Assembly: GCA_946221915.1 (NCBI GenBank)
Contig: CAMIKG010000017.1
Coordinates: 1-64,000 of the forward strand
DNA from: an uncultured Erwinia sp.
GTDB lineage: Bacteria > Pseudomonadota > Gammaproteobacteria > Enterobacterales > Enterobacteriaceae
Length of the DNA: 64,000 nucleotides
Direction of reading: 5' to 3'
In this document: positions 27,711 through 36,884 of the stretch, piece by piece
Numbering within the stretch: the first letter of the stretch is position 1
How the letters are laid out: each line of letters starts with the position of its first letter
Program-made: the position numbers and the translations under genes
The notes under the pieces: model-generated
Database searches by the model: none
Told to the model about the DNA's origin: nothing
What the model saw: only the letters and a program-made list of their open reading frames with translations

Positions 27711-27812
27711 TCTTCCCCCGTAAGGCGGGGAAAAATCAGGAGGAGGGAACCAGCAACACTGTTGTCTCAGGTTCCCCCTCCCCAGCCCTCCCCCATTTTA
27801 TGGGGGAGGGGG
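27711..27812. repeat. Dispersed GC-rich multi-hairpin repeat, copy 1
   Basis: About 102 bp between rnr and rlmB. It has a left hairpin CTTCCCCCG-taag-CGGGGAA, a central part, then CCTCCCCAGCCC and a right hairpin CCCTCCCCCAT-TTT-ATGGGGGAGGG. Related copies in the same orientation lie at 37941-38045 and 58007-58117. Each is downstream of a plus-strand gene. Confidence 0.8.
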
Positions 27813-27842
27813 TAACAATATATTGATTATTGAGTTAACGAC

Positions 27843-28580
27843 ATGAGTGAAATTGTTTTTGGTATCCACGCCGTGCAGGCGATGCTGGAGCGCGATCCGC
27901 AGCGTTTTCAGGAAGTGTTTATTCTGAAAGGACGTGATGACCGCCGTCTGCAGCCGCTGGTGAAGGCGCTGGAAGCCCAGGGGATTGTCATTCAGCTGGC
28001 AAGCCGTCAGTGGCTGGACAGCAAAGTCGAAGGTGGCGTACACCAGGGTATCGTGGCGCACGTCAAGGGCGGCCGTCAGTATCAGGAAAACGATCTGCCG
28101 GATCTGCTCGCCAGCTTGGATCAACCTTTCCTGCTGATCCTCGATGGCGTCACCGATCCCCATAACCTTGGCGCCTGTCTGCGCAGTGCCGACGCCGCTG
28201 GCGTGCATGCGGTCATCGTGCCACGCGATCGTTCCGCTCAGCTGAACGCCACAGCGAAAAAAGTGGCCTGTGGCGCAGCGGAGAGTGTGCCGCTGATCCG
28301 CGTCACTAACCTTGCGCGTACCATGCGTCTGTTGCAGGAATCCAATGTCTGGATCGTTGGCACCGCAGGCGAAGCCGATCACCATCTGTATCAGAGCAAA
28401 ATGACCGGCCCAATGGCGCTGGTGATGGGTGCAGAAGGTGAAGGCATGCGCCGCCTGACGCGCGAGCACTGCGATGAGCTGATCAGCATTCCGATGGCGG
28501 GCAGCGTATCGTCATTGAACGTGTCGGTCGCGACCGGCATTTGCCTGTTTGAAGCAGTACGTCAGCGCAGCAGCAAATAA
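27843..28580 (+). CDS. rlmB: 23S rRNA (guanosine-2'-O-)-methyltransferase RlmB
   Basis: SpoU-family enzyme that methylates the 2'-O of G2251 in 23S rRNA. 245 aa: an N-terminal substrate-binding domain (about 1-75), then the knotted SPOUT domain with motif 1 DGVTDPHNLGACLRSADA (about 101-118), motif 2 VMGAEGEGM and motif 3 SVSSLNVSVATGICLFEA (about 221-238). E. coli RlmB has 243 aa. It is separated from rnr by the repeat element, unlike the tighter spacing in E. coli. Confidence 0.97.
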   Translation: MSEIVFGIHAVQAMLERDPQRFQEVFILKGRDDRRLQPLVKALEAQGIVIQLASRQWLDSKVEGGVHQGIVAHVKGGRQYQENDLPDLLASLDQPFLLILDGVTDPHNLGACLRSADAAGVHAVIVPRDRSAQLNATAKKVACGAAESVPLIRVTNLARTMRLLQESNVWIVGTAGEADHHLYQSKMTGPMALVMGAEGEGMRRLTREHCDELISIPMAGSVSSLNVSVATGICLFEAVRQRSSK

Positions 28581-28584
28581 TCAT

Positions 28585-28612
28585 CTTCGGGGCGTGACCT
28601 GCGCCCCGAAAA
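28585..28612. terminator. Hairpin after rlmB
   Basis: TTCGGGGCG pairs with CGCCCCGAA. It is a strong stem but is not followed by a T-run on either strand, so it is a weak terminator candidate. Confidence 0.4.
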
Positions 28613-28679
28613 TTCCCGCCGTTTTCCCGCATATTTTCCCCCGCATCGCATACTTGTCAGTAACAACAGGGAGGCGAAT

Positions 28680-30308
28680 ATGTCCTGGGATACTCATACC
28701 GTTTTTAATCAGCCACGTCCGCTGAATAACAGCAACCTGTTTCTCTCTGACACGCCGCTGCGTGAAGCGCTGGTGCGTGAAGGGGCGGGCTGGGATGCGG
28801 AACTGCAGGCGTCGGTTGGGCAGCAGCTGGGCAGCGCTGAGTCGCTGGAACTGGGGCGGCTGGCCAACGCCGCACCGCCGGAGCTGCTGCGTTACGACAG
28901 TCGTGGTGAACGCATCGATGAAGTGCGCTTTCACCCTGCCTGGCATCTGCTGATGCAGGGACTGTGCGCCAATCGGGTACACAATCTTTGCTGGCAGCAT
29001 GATGCCCGCCCCGGTGCGCTGGTGGCGCGAGCCGCGCGGTTTATCCTGCATGCGCAGGTCGAGGCTGGCACGCTATGCCCGATTACTATGACCTTCGGCG
29101 CGATTCCCCTGTTGCAGCAGAGTTTACCGACGTCATTTCGTGACTGGCTGCCGGGATTACTTTCCGACCGCTACGATCCTCATCAGCAGCCTGCCAGCCA
29201 AAAGCACGGCCTGCTGATTGGCATGGGCATGACCGAAAAGCAGGGCGGTACCGATGTCCTGAGCAATACCACGCGCGCCGAACCGCTGGCGGGACGTGGC
29301 GCGGGCGAGGTGTATCAACTCACCGGCCACAAATGGTTTTTCTCGGTACCGCAAAGTGATGCGCACCTGGTGCTGGCGCAGGCCAGAGGGGGGCTGAGCT
29401 GTTTCTTGCTGCCGCGTCTGTTGCCGGACGGCAGCCGCAATGCGATACGCATAGAGCGGCTGAAAGACAAGCTGGGCAATCGTTCCAACGCCAGCAGTGA
29501 AGTGGAGTTCCGCGATGCCAGTGGCTGGCTGCTGGGCGAAGAGGGCGAGGGCGTGCGGCAGATCCTGAAAATGGGCGGCTATACCCGTTTTGACTGCGCG
29601 CTCGGCAGCCATGGCCTGATGCGGCGCGCGCTGTCGGTGGCGCTGTATCATGCGCATCAGCGTCAGGTGATGGGGCGTAATCTGGTCGATCTGCCGCTGA
29701 TGCGTCAGGTTCTGAGTGCACAGGCGTTACAGCTGGAAGGGCAGACCGCACTGCTGCTGCGGCTGGCTCGCGCCTGGTCGATGCCGCAGGATGAGATGCA
29801 GCGCGCCTTTAGCCGCCTGTTCACACCGGCGGCAAAATATGTGATTTGCCGCAGCGGTATGCCTTTTGTTGCTGAGGCGATGGAAACGCTCGGCGGCATC
29901 GGTTATTGCGAAGAGAGTGAATTACCCCGCCTGTATCGTGAAATGCCGGTCAACAGCATCTGGGAAGGTTCGGGCAATGTGATGTGTCTGGACGTGCTGC
30001 GCGTGCTGAGCAAACAGCCGGGGGTGATGGAGATGCTGCAGACAGAATTCGATGCGGTGAAAGGCGTCAGCCGCGTGTTTGACCGCTGCTGGCGGCAGCT
30101 GAAACTGCGCCTGCGCAACCTGCAGGAAACACAGGCGCGTGAGATCACTACGCTACTGTTCCAGCTGGCGGTGGCGGCGCAGCTGCTGAAGCATCTCGAA
30201 CCGCCGCTGGCGGACGCGTGGTGCCGCCAGGCGCTGGATACCCGTGGCGCCAGTACGCTGAGCGAGGACAACTGCGCACGCTTGCTGCTGCGCGCAACGG
30301 GTAGCTGA
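28680..30308 (+). CDS. aidB: Acyl-CoA dehydrogenase-family protein AidB
   Basis: 542-aa flavoprotein of the adaptive response to alkylating agents. In E. coli it is induced by Ada, binds FAD and double-stranded DNA, and has weak isovaleryl-CoA dehydrogenase activity. The acyl-CoA dehydrogenase fold is seen in ITMTFGAIPLLQQ, MTEKQGGTDVLSNTT, LTGHKWFFSVPQSDAHLVLA and the C-terminal TLGGIGYCEES...NSIWEGSGNVMCLDVLR block, followed by the Arg-rich DNA-binding C-terminal part. The length is one residue more than E. coli AidB. GGGAGG lies before the start. Confidence 0.96.
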   Translation: MSWDTHTVFNQPRPLNNSNLFLSDTPLREALVREGAGWDAELQASVGQQLGSAESLELGRLANAAPPELLRYDSRGERIDEVRFHPAWHLLMQGLCANRVHNLCWQHDARPGALVARAARFILHAQVEAGTLCPITMTFGAIPLLQQSLPTSFRDWLPGLLSDRYDPHQQPASQKHGLLIGMGMTEKQGGTDVLSNTTRAEPLAGRGAGEVYQLTGHKWFFSVPQSDAHLVLAQARGGLSCFLLPRLLPDGSRNAIRIERLKDKLGNRSNASSEVEFRDASGWLLGEEGEGVRQILKMGGYTRFDCALGSHGLMRRALSVALYHAHQRQVMGRNLVDLPLMRQVLSAQALQLEGQTALLLRLARAWSMPQDEMQRAFSRLFTPAAKYVICRSGMPFVAEAMETLGGIGYCEESELPRLYREMPVNSIWEGSGNVMCLDVLRVLSKQPGVMEMLQTEFDAVKGVSRVFDRCWRQLKLRLRNLQETQAREITTLLFQLAVAAQLLKHLEPPLADAWCRQALDTRGASTLSEDNCARLLLRATGS

Positions 30309-30359
30309 TAGCGCACCAGCTGGCGCGGAAGTCTGATAACCGGGCGCTGCCAGTCTGCA

Positions 30360-30689
30360 TCATTCTGATGGCGTGCTGCTCTGTGTCGCGGTGCCATACA
30401 ATGTCGCAGTACCGTACCAGACACCCGGAATTACCGTCTCGCTGATCATAATAATATGGTAGTAAGGCGCGCCCGCCGCGTTAGCCTGCGCTGCCAGCGC
30501 GCGCTCGACATCATCCGGCGAACCGCGTTCGGTGGCGGTGATATTCGCCACTTTGGTCAGCGTCATACTCTGCGCGCGGTTAATCTGCTGCGCCTGCGCG
30601 CCGGGGGCCGGTGGTGGCTGCGGCGTGGTCTGAAAAGCGCTGCAGCCCGTCAGCAACAATGCCACAAGGGCACTCTTCACAATACGCAT
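30360..30689 (-). CDS. bsmA: Biofilm peroxide resistance lipoprotein BsmA (DUF1471 family)
   Basis: 109-aa small lipoprotein, the same length as E. coli BsmA (YjfO). The signal sequence MRIVKSALVALLLTGC ends at lipobox Cys16. It is followed by a Pro/Gln-rich linker and a DUF1471-like module (VANITATERGSPDDVERALAAQANAAGAPYYHIIMI). The start at 30689 is chosen from GGAG 7 nt upstream and the lipobox; the open frame extends 52 codons further without support. E. coli BsmA affects biofilm stress resistance and motility. It converges with aidB. Confidence 0.9.
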   Translation of the reverse strand: MRIVKSALVALLLTGCSAFQTTPQPPPAPGAQAQQINRAQSMTLTKVANITATERGSPDDVERALAAQANAAGAPYYHIIMISETVIPGVWYGTATLYGTATQSSTPSE

Positions 30690-30888
30690 CGGTTTCTCCG
30701 CACAGCGGGCAAACGAGTCCGCTGTGATGTTATCGATTAGCCTGAACAGAGTTTGCCGCATTTCATTATGTGATAAAAGCAAATTTCCCGTAATGAAACG
30801 GCTGGCTGGAACGCGTAATCTCTGGAAAGATAAGTCTGTAAGCATCCAATGCTACAGGAACATTATTGCTGGCGGTCAGGGAGGTACT

Positions 30889-31395
30889 ATGCTGGACATT
30901 CTGCAACATACGCCAATATGGGTATATATCGTATTTGTTTTTCTGCTGTATTTAAGTATCAGGGCATGTTTTTCACGTGAAGTTAACACGCGTCAGGCGA
31001 TTATTTTTCCGCTGGTGTTTATTCTGCTGTCGATACTCACCTTTCGCCATTATCCGCATCTGACATTAACGCTACCGGTATGGGCTGTGGGGGCGCTGGC
31101 TGGCGCTTTATTGTCGCGCTATTTATTTCCGCGTGGTGAGTTCAGACTGGGGGAAAAGACGTATACGCTGGTGGTTCCTGGCAGTTATGCCATATTGCTG
31201 ATTCTGTTGCTCTATTTTGTCCTGCGCTATTACCCGGGGTATCAGGAGGCGGTTCATGGTGGCGTGCTGGGGTTAACGACGACGCAGCTGATCCTGTTTT
31301 TCTGCTCGTCAGGATTTACTACCGGATTTTTTATTGCACGCGCCTGGTTATTACGAAAGTGTTATTCATTACTCCGCCATGCTTCGACCAGATGA
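30889..31395 (+). CDS. Uncharacterised five-helix inner membrane protein (DUF6622-like)
   Basis: 168-aa hydrophobic protein with membrane helices at about 9-27, 39-53, 62-80, 95-113 and 129-152. Family features visible by eye are the start MLDILQHTPIWVY and a short charged loop PRGEFRLGEKTYTLV. It resembles the small DUF6622-type membrane proteins often found near soluble transport or detoxification genes, but I recall that family only loosely. GGGAGG before the ATG at 30889 decides the start over the longer frame from 30724, whose first 55 codons are not protein-like. It is absent from the corresponding E. coli interval, and no function can be assigned. Confidence 0.75.
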   Translation: MLDILQHTPIWVYIVFVFLLYLSIRACFSREVNTRQAIIFPLVFILLSILTFRHYPHLTLTLPVWAVGALAGALLSRYLFPRGEFRLGEKTYTLVVPGSYAILLILLLYFVLRYYPGYQEAVHGGVLGLTTTQLILFFCSSGFTTGFFIARAWLLRKCYSLLRHASTR

Positions 31396-31462
31396 ATATA
31401 ATTTTCATGCCGGGCCGGGCTTATTTAACGCCATGGCAATATTGCGGGGAAATTAAGACTCT

Positions 31463-31496
31463 GGCGGGGAGGGTTTCAGCGTACACCCTCCCCGCC
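31463..31496 (-). terminator. Hairpin after the Cache-domain chemoreceptor gene
   Basis: Perfect 12-bp stem GGCGGGGAGGGT (31463-31474) with ACCCTCCCCGCC (31485-31496) just past the stop codon of the minus-strand gene. The T-rich tail is weak. Confidence 0.6.
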
Positions 31497-31502
31497 ATCA
31501 TA

Positions 31503-33437
31503 TTAGCCCTTCAGGGTAAACACGCTCACTAAATGGGTGAGGTGGTGACCTTTCTGGCTTAGCTCAGCTGCAGTCTGCTCGGAACGCGCCACCATTTCGG
31601 TGTTGTGGTGCGTGGCCTGACCAATCTGCGACATCGCCACGTTCACCTGGCTGATACCGGCTGACTGCTCATGAGACGCGACATCGATTTCGCCCATCAG
31701 CGCTTTCACCTGATCCATACGGCTGATGATGTTTTCCATCGCCGCACGCGTCTGTTCCGACAGCTGGTGGCCTTCTGTGACTTTGCTGATGGAGTCTTCA
31801 ATCAGCGTATCGATCTCCTTCGCTGCCTGCGCACTGCGTTGCGCCAGTGCCCTCACTTCGGCCGCCACTACCGCAAAGCCTTTACCATGTTCGCCTGCGC
31901 GCGCCGCTTCTACCGCCGCGTTCAGCGCCAGAATATTGGTCTGGAAGGCAATCGACTCGATCACATGGGTGATCTCGACAATGCTCTGCGAGGAGACTTT
32001 AATTGCCGACATGGTGCTCACCGAGCGGGTAACGGTTTCGCCGCCGTGCTCGACGGCATTCGCCGCTTCAGCCACCAGTTTCAGCGCCTGCGACACATTG
32101 TCCGCATTCTGCTCTACCGTCGCGCCCAACTGCTCCATGCTGGCGGAGGTCTCTTCAACGCTGCTGGCCTGCTGGACGATCTGCTGGCTGATATTACCGC
32201 TGCTGGCGGCGATCTCGTCGGTGCCCTGACTGATCTCTTCCGCAGCATGACGCACCTGCGCCACAATGCGCTCCAGTCCGTCGCCAATACCGTTAATCGC
32301 ATGGATCAACTGACCCACTTCGTCCTGACGCTGCGTCTCCAGCGTGGCACGCAGGTCGCCTGCCGCGTAGTGTTGTGCCAGCTCAATCACCTGCTGCAGC
32401 GGCTTGCTTAACCAGCGGCGGGTGATCCAGACAAAGCTGAGGGCAAACAGCACCACTAATGTCAGTCCCGCCAGCAGGAAGGTGTTACGCGTGGCGTTGA
32501 TCGGCGCCAGCAGACTGGCTTCGCTGACTTCACCGGTGATCACCCAGTTCCAGCCCGGAAGCTGCTGCCAGGCAATAATCTCGGCTTCACCATGTTGATT
32601 GATAATGCGCATGGTGCCCTGTTTTTCCTGCAACAGGCGCAGCTGATCTTCTGCCGACCAGTCCGGTTTTTTGCCTTCCAGCGTGCTATGGAACAGATAC
32701 TGTCCCTGTGCCGCGCCAGGCGAGCCGTTAATCACGCTGAAGTAACCGCTGTCACCGAGGGTTTTATTCAGCACTTTTTCGCGCATTAACTGGAACTGCG
32801 AGGTGATATCAACGCCAACAAACAGAATGCCAATGATCTCTCCGGCATCATTTTTGACCGGCTGATACTGGGTGATATAGCGTTTACCAAACAGCATCGC
32901 CAGCCCACGGTAAGTTTCACCACGGTTTGCCAGCGCCCAGGCCGGACCGCTGCGATCCAGTTTGGTGCCCATCGCCCGTGAACCATCCTCCTTGCGCAGC
33001 GAAGTGGCGATACGCACGTAATCATCCCCTTTGCGCACAAAAATGGTGGCGATCGCTCCTGTGCGTTCCAGGAAGTCATCGACAAAGGTTTCATCAAGGT
33101 TGAGTGATTTTAACCCCGCGCGTAAGGTGGGTGTGGATTCACTGCCCACGGTGACCATTGTGGTTTCATCGCGGGTGAATTTTTTCGGCAGAAAGCTCTG
33201 GAAAAGCCGGGTGTAATTGGTCACTTCCTCACTCAACGTGGCGTTAAACATGCCAGCCATATCGCCAATGCCGGCGACCTGGTTTTGCATATTTCCCAGG
33301 GTTAAGTTTTGCAGCTGTTTTGCAGCGTTATGAGTTAATGACAGCGTGAGAATAAGAAACAGCACAGCCACGCTAAACGACGTCATTACAGACAGCTTTA
33401 CTCCCAAGCTCCATTTGCTGAGTGAAAGACGTTTCAT
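31503..33437 (-). CDS. Methyl-accepting chemotaxis protein, Cache-type sensor
   Basis: 644-aa chemoreceptor. It has TM1 at about 11-31, a large periplasmic double-Cache-like region (about 35-310; Cache_3-Cache_2 pattern around TSLRKEDGSRAMGTKLDRSGPAW and the VFVGVDITSQF-type end), TM2 at about 315-336, HAMP (about 337-390) and the cytoplasmic signalling hairpin with the conserved IAFQTNILALNAAVEAARAG tip. There is no C-terminal NWETF-type pentapeptide (it ends SVFTLKG), so CheR/CheB would have to act without tethering. It lies between the small membrane protein and yjfP, where E. coli has no receptor. A sigma-28-like promoter lies upstream. The ligand is unknown; Cache receptors often bind organic acids or amino acids. 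Confidence 0.93.
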   Translation of the reverse strand: MKRLSLSKWSLGVKLSVMTSFSVAVLFLILTLSLTHNAAKQLQNLTLGNMQNQVAGIGDMAGMFNATLSEEVTNYTRLFQSFLPKKFTRDETTMVTVGSESTPTLRAGLKSLNLDETFVDDFLERTGAIATIFVRKGDDYVRIATSLRKEDGSRAMGTKLDRSGPAWALANRGETYRGLAMLFGKRYITQYQPVKNDAGEIIGILFVGVDITSQFQLMREKVLNKTLGDSGYFSVINGSPGAAQGQYLFHSTLEGKKPDWSAEDQLRLLQEKQGTMRIINQHGEAEIIAWQQLPGWNWVITGEVSEASLLAPINATRNTFLLAGLTLVVLFALSFVWITRRWLSKPLQQVIELAQHYAAGDLRATLETQRQDEVGQLIHAINGIGDGLERIVAQVRHAAEEISQGTDEIAASSGNISQQIVQQASSVEETSASMEQLGATVEQNADNVSQALKLVAEAANAVEHGGETVTRSVSTMSAIKVSSQSIVEITHVIESIAFQTNILALNAAVEAARAGEHGKGFAVVAAEVRALAQRSAQAAKEIDTLIEDSISKVTEGHQLSEQTRAAMENIISRMDQVKALMGEIDVASHEQSAGISQVNVAMSQIGQATHHNTEMVARSEQTAAELSQKGHHLTHLVSVFTLKG

Positions 33438-33506
33438 GGTTTTACCTTATAAGTTTTAACAAGCAGGTGATGCATTAAAGGGTTCAGGACAGGTGTTGCA
33501 GTACGA

Positions 33507-33533
33507 ATAACGGCAGTGGCGGATTAATATTTA
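33507..33533 (-). promoter_or_regulatory. Sigma-28 (FliA)-like promoter of the Cache-type receptor
   Basis: Read on the minus strand: TAAATATT, 11 nt, GCCGTTAT, against the consensus TAAAGTTT-N11-GCCGATAA. It is about 70 bp upstream of the start. Confidence 0.6.
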
Positions 33534-33611
33534 CCCCACCAATCGTGTGGTTAATGAAATTATTTTTATCTTAATAATAACCATTCGCAACAACAGTCTG
33601 GCGAGGGCGAA

Positions 33612-34361
33612 ATGATAGAGATTGTGACGGAAACTTTTGCGGATATTGAGTGTTTGCATGCAGCACCAGCTGGCCAGCGTCATACGCCATTGCCGACTGT
33701 GGTGTTTTATCACGGCTTCACGTCTTCGAAACTGGTGTACTCCTATTTCGCCGTCGCGCTGGCACAGGCCGGTTTTCGCGTGGTGATGCCTGATGCTGAT
33801 CTGCATGGTTCACGCTATAACGGCGATAGCGAGCACCGGCTGGGTCATTTCTGGGAGATTCTGCGCCGTAATATCGATGAGCTGCCGCAGCTGGAAGCGG
33901 CGTTGCGTGACACCGGGCTGGTGGAGGGGGCGCGTTTCGCCGTCGCCGGGGCGTCGATGGGCGGCATGACGGCGCTGGGCATTATGGCGCGTTATCCGCA
34001 GGTGAAGAGTGTGGCCTGTATGATGGGTTCCGGTTACTTCAGCAGCCTCAGCCAGACGCTGTTCCCGCCTTTTATCGCGCAGAGTGCGCATGAGCAGCAG
34101 CGGCTGGCTGAACGGCTGGCGCCGCTGGCCGGGTATGATGTCAGTCATCAGCTGGAGAAGCTGGCCGATCGCCCACTGCTGTTATGGCATGGCGAGGCGG
34201 ATGAGGTGGTGCCCGCGGTGGAGACGGTGCGGCTGGAACAGGCGCTGCGTGCGGCATCGCTGGATGCCCGGCTGACGTTTTTAACCGAAGCGGGTGTGGG
34301 TCATCGCATTACACCACCGGCGCTGAATGCGACCGTGTCTTTCTTTACGCAGCATCTGTGA
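33612..34361 (+). CDS. yjfP: Alpha/beta-hydrolase esterase YjfP
   Basis: 249 aa, the same length as E. coli YjfP, a cytoplasmic esterase with short-chain ester activity. It has HGFTSSKLVYSYFAVALAQAGFRVVMPDADLHGSR near the oxyanion region, the nucleophile S115 in GASMGG, the acid in LLLWHGEADEVVPA and the histidine in GVGHRITP. It is transcribed divergently from the chemoreceptor gene. The physiological substrate is unknown. Confidence 0.95.
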   Translation: MIEIVTETFADIECLHAAPAGQRHTPLPTVVFYHGFTSSKLVYSYFAVALAQAGFRVVMPDADLHGSRYNGDSEHRLGHFWEILRRNIDELPQLEAALRDTGLVEGARFAVAGASMGGMTALGIMARYPQVKSVACMMGSGYFSSLSQTLFPPFIAQSAHEQQRLAERLAPLAGYDVSHQLEKLADRPLLLWHGEADEVVPAVETVRLEQALRAASLDARLTFLTEAGVGHRITPPALNATVSFFTQHL

Positions 34362-34474
34362 GATTTAATTCGCGTCGCTGCTTGAGTTTGGCTGAAGACG
34401 CCAGTATGATTACGCGTCAATTTTTCAGCCGCATTCACAAGCTGTGTCTCACAGCTTATAACGTTCCTTGCTTC

Positions 34475-34530
34475 CATGGGTCGCGGCTGACCCCGACAGG
34501 AGGCTGAATAATCCGTAAGGAGCAAATTCG
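34475..34530 (+). promoter_or_regulatory. rpsF operon leader, possible S6:S18 binding structure
   Basis: The 5' leader directly before rpsF is rich in short inverted repeats (for example GGTCGCGGCTGACC) and ends with AAGGAG. In E. coli and many bacteria the S6:S18 complex binds a structure here to repress the operon. I recognise the position and the CCG/GGAGG elements but cannot fold it, so this is tentative. Confidence 0.35.
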
Positions 34531-34926
34531 ATGCGTCATTACGAAATCGTATTTATGGTTCACCCTGACCAGAGCGAACAGGTTCCTGGCATGATCGAGC
34601 GTTACACTGGTGCAATCACCGGTGCACAGGGCACGATCCACCGCCTGGAAGACTGGGGCCGTCGTCAGCTGGCTTACCCGATCAACAAACTGCACAAAGC
34701 TCACTACGTTCTGCTGAACGTTGAAGCTCCGCAGGAAGTGATCGATGAGCTGGAAACTAACTTCCGCTTCAACGACGCCGTTATCCGCAGCATGGTTATG
34801 CGCGTTAAGCACGCGGTTACCGAAGCATCTCCGATGGTTAAAGCGAAAGACGAGCGCCGTGAGCGTCGCGACGAGTACGCTAGCGAAACCTCTGATGATG
34901 CAGATGCTGGGGATTCTGAAGAGTAA
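34531..34926 (+). CDS. rpsF: 30S ribosomal protein S6
   Basis: 131-aa 30S protein that pairs with S18. The core is MRHYEIVFMVHPDQSEQV...RLEDWGRRQLAYPINKLHKAHYVL, with a Glu/Asp-rich C-terminal tail that RimK can extend with glutamates. AAGGAG lies before the ATG. It is the first gene of the rpsF-priB-rpsR-rplI operon. Confidence 0.99.
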   Translation: MRHYEIVFMVHPDQSEQVPGMIERYTGAITGAQGTIHRLEDWGRRQLAYPINKLHKAHYVLLNVEAPQEVIDELETNFRFNDAVIRSMVMRVKHAVTEASPMVKAKDERRERRDEYASETSDDADAGDSEE

Positions 34927-34932
34927 TTGACC

Positions 34933-35482
<550 letters not shown>

Positions 35483-35522
35483 TCGGCAACTGTCCATATA
35501 ACGACTTTAAGAGGATAAGGTA

Positions 35523-35972
35523 ATGCAAGTTATTCTGCTTGATAAAGTAGCAAACCTGGGCAGCCTGGGTGATCAGGTTAACGTTAAAGCGGGCTACGCT
35601 CGTAACTTCCTGGTTCCACAGGGTAAAGCTGTTCCTGCTACCAAGAAAAACGTTGAGTTCTTCGAAGCACGCCGTGCAGAACTGGAAGCCAAACTGGCTG
35701 ACGTTCTGGCTGCTGCCAATGCACGCGCTGAGAAAATCAACGCACTGGGCACTGTTACCATCGCGTCTAAATCAGGCGACGAAGGTAAACTGTTCGGTTC
35801 CATCGGTACCCGCGACATCGCTGACGCTGTAACTGCAGCTGGCGTTGAAGTAGCTAAGAGCGAAGTTCGTCTGCCGAACGGCGTTCTGCGCACCACCGGT
35901 GAGCACGAAGTGGACTTCCAGGTTCACAGCGAAGTATTCGCGAAACTGACCGTGAATGTAGTTGCTGAATAA
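35523..35972 (+). CDS. rplI: 50S ribosomal protein L9
   Basis: 149 aa, the E. coli length. It has the N-terminal 23S-binding domain (MQVILLDKVANLGSLGDQVNVKAGYARNFL), a long connecting helix and a C-terminal domain ending SEVFAKLTVNVVAE. AAGAGG lies upstream. It is the last gene of the operon; a mobile-like repeat and then the terminator follow. Confidence 0.99.
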   Translation: MQVILLDKVANLGSLGDQVNVKAGYARNFLVPQGKAVPATKKNVEFFEARRAELEAKLADVLAAANARAEKINALGTVTIASKSGDEGKLFGSIGTRDIADAVTAAGVEVAKSEVRLPNGVLRTTGEHEVDFQVHSEVFAKLTVNVVAE

Positions 35973-35976
35973 TTTT

Positions 35977-36101
35977 ATACCCTAAATACTTCGAGCCGCA
36001 GAAAGGCGGCAAGCCCGCGAATCCCCGGGAGCATAGATAACTATGTGACCAGGGTGAGCGGGCGCAGCCAACGCATCTGTGGCTTGAAGTATGACGGGTA
36101 T
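35977..36101. repeat. 125-bp palindromic intergenic element with long terminal inverted repeats
   Basis: The ends are ATACCCTAAATACTTCGAGC and, on the opposite strand, ATACCCGTCATACTTCAAGC, and the match continues to about 26 bp. Inside are nested arms GCCCGC/GCGGGC and CATAG-ATAA-CTATG, so the whole can fold into one long hairpin. It looks like a miniature inverted-repeat element of the kind common in Yersinia, Serratia and relatives. It lies between the rplI stop and the operon terminator. Confidence 0.8.
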
Positions 36102-36115
36102 ATTCAGTAATGCAG

Positions 36116-36143
36116 AAACGCCGGCCTTAGGGCCGGCGTTTTT
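36116..36143 (+). terminator. Rho-independent terminator of the rpsF-rplI operon
   Basis: AAACGCCGGCC pairs with GGCCGGCGTTT across a 4-nt loop (TTAG) and is followed by a T-run. Confidence 0.9.
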
Positions 36144-36323
36144 GTTGGTGTCGTCTGGTTGATCGAGATACGCCGGGGCGACCATCCCGCGGTCCTGCGC
36201 GGGCAAGCCGCTCCGGAGCCATCGGGATGTTTCCCCGAAAAACAGGCTGTGTGTTTTGCCTGTGAGAGGCAGTCTGTCGGATCGCGATGCGCCGGGGCGC
36301 TGTATGATCAGATGGCTGTTGCG
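36144..36323. other. Structured non-coding stretch between rplI terminator and ytfB
   Basis: No credible gene. Two related short sequences with GCCGGGGCG occur at about 36171 and 36290, and CATCCCG / CGGGATG arms flank a GC-rich centre (36183-36231). This could be another small repeat or the 3' region of the convergent ytfB transcript. Confidence 0.3.
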
Positions 36324-36884
36324 TTACTGCGCGCGAAGAAATGAACCATCAGGCTGGCGGGTAAACAGAATCGGGCCACTCGTGCTGTCGACGGTTAAGC
36401 CGGTCACCACACCGCTGGCATTCTGCCGAATTTTCACACTCTGTCCATTCCGTAAGTTACTGAGCGGCTTGTCGTCGCCTTCCACCTGCGCCATCGCAAA
36501 TACGTCGCCTACCGGCAGGTTATTGTCGCGAAACAGTTGCGCCAGCGTCTGGCCGGCTGCCACCTGGTAGCTTCGCCATTGTCCCTGAGCGTCCGCGGTC
36601 GGCGGTGGCGGGGCGCTGGTCTGCTGCTGTGCGGCGTTCTGGTTGTTGTCATACAGTTCCGCCTGTAGCGGCACTTCCGTGGTCGCACCGCTGCGTAGTG
36701 GCGGTGGTGTGGGGGCATTGCTCTGCGGTTCAGGCCAGAGGAAAGCCAGCAGCATCACCAGCAGTGCTGCAATGATGCCACGGCGATGGGCTGGCGGCAG
36801 CGGGTCCATCCAGCTGAGGTGATCGGCAATGTGCCAGATTTTACTCAGCCACTGTCTGCCGCGCGATGAAGTTCCTTCAGACAT
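36324..36884 (-). CDS. ytfB: Cell-division-associated protein YtfB (OapA family)
   Basis: 186-aa single-pass inner membrane protein. It has a short cytoplasmic part with the conserved SWMDPLPPAHRRGI motif, one membrane helix (about 40-55, IIAALLVMLLAFLW), a Pro/Gln-rich periplasmic linker (about 30 residues shorter than in E. coli) and a C-terminal LysM-like OapA domain (WRSYQVAAGQTLAQLFRDNNL...KIRQNASGVVTGL...FTRQPDGSF). E. coli YtfB (212 aa) binds glycan at the septum. AGGAGGAGGAG precedes two ATGs (36887 and 36884); the second has the better spacing. The upstream open frame is rejected. Confidence 0.9.
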   Translation of the reverse strand: MSEGTSSRGRQWLSKIWHIADHLSWMDPLPPAHRRGIIAALLVMLLAFLWPEPQSNAPTPPPLRSGATTEVPLQAELYDNNQNAAQQQTSAPPPPTADAQGQWRSYQVAAGQTLAQLFRDNNLPVGDVFAMAQVEGDDKPLSNLRNGQSVKIRQNASGVVTGLTVDSTSGPILFTRQPDGSFLRAQ

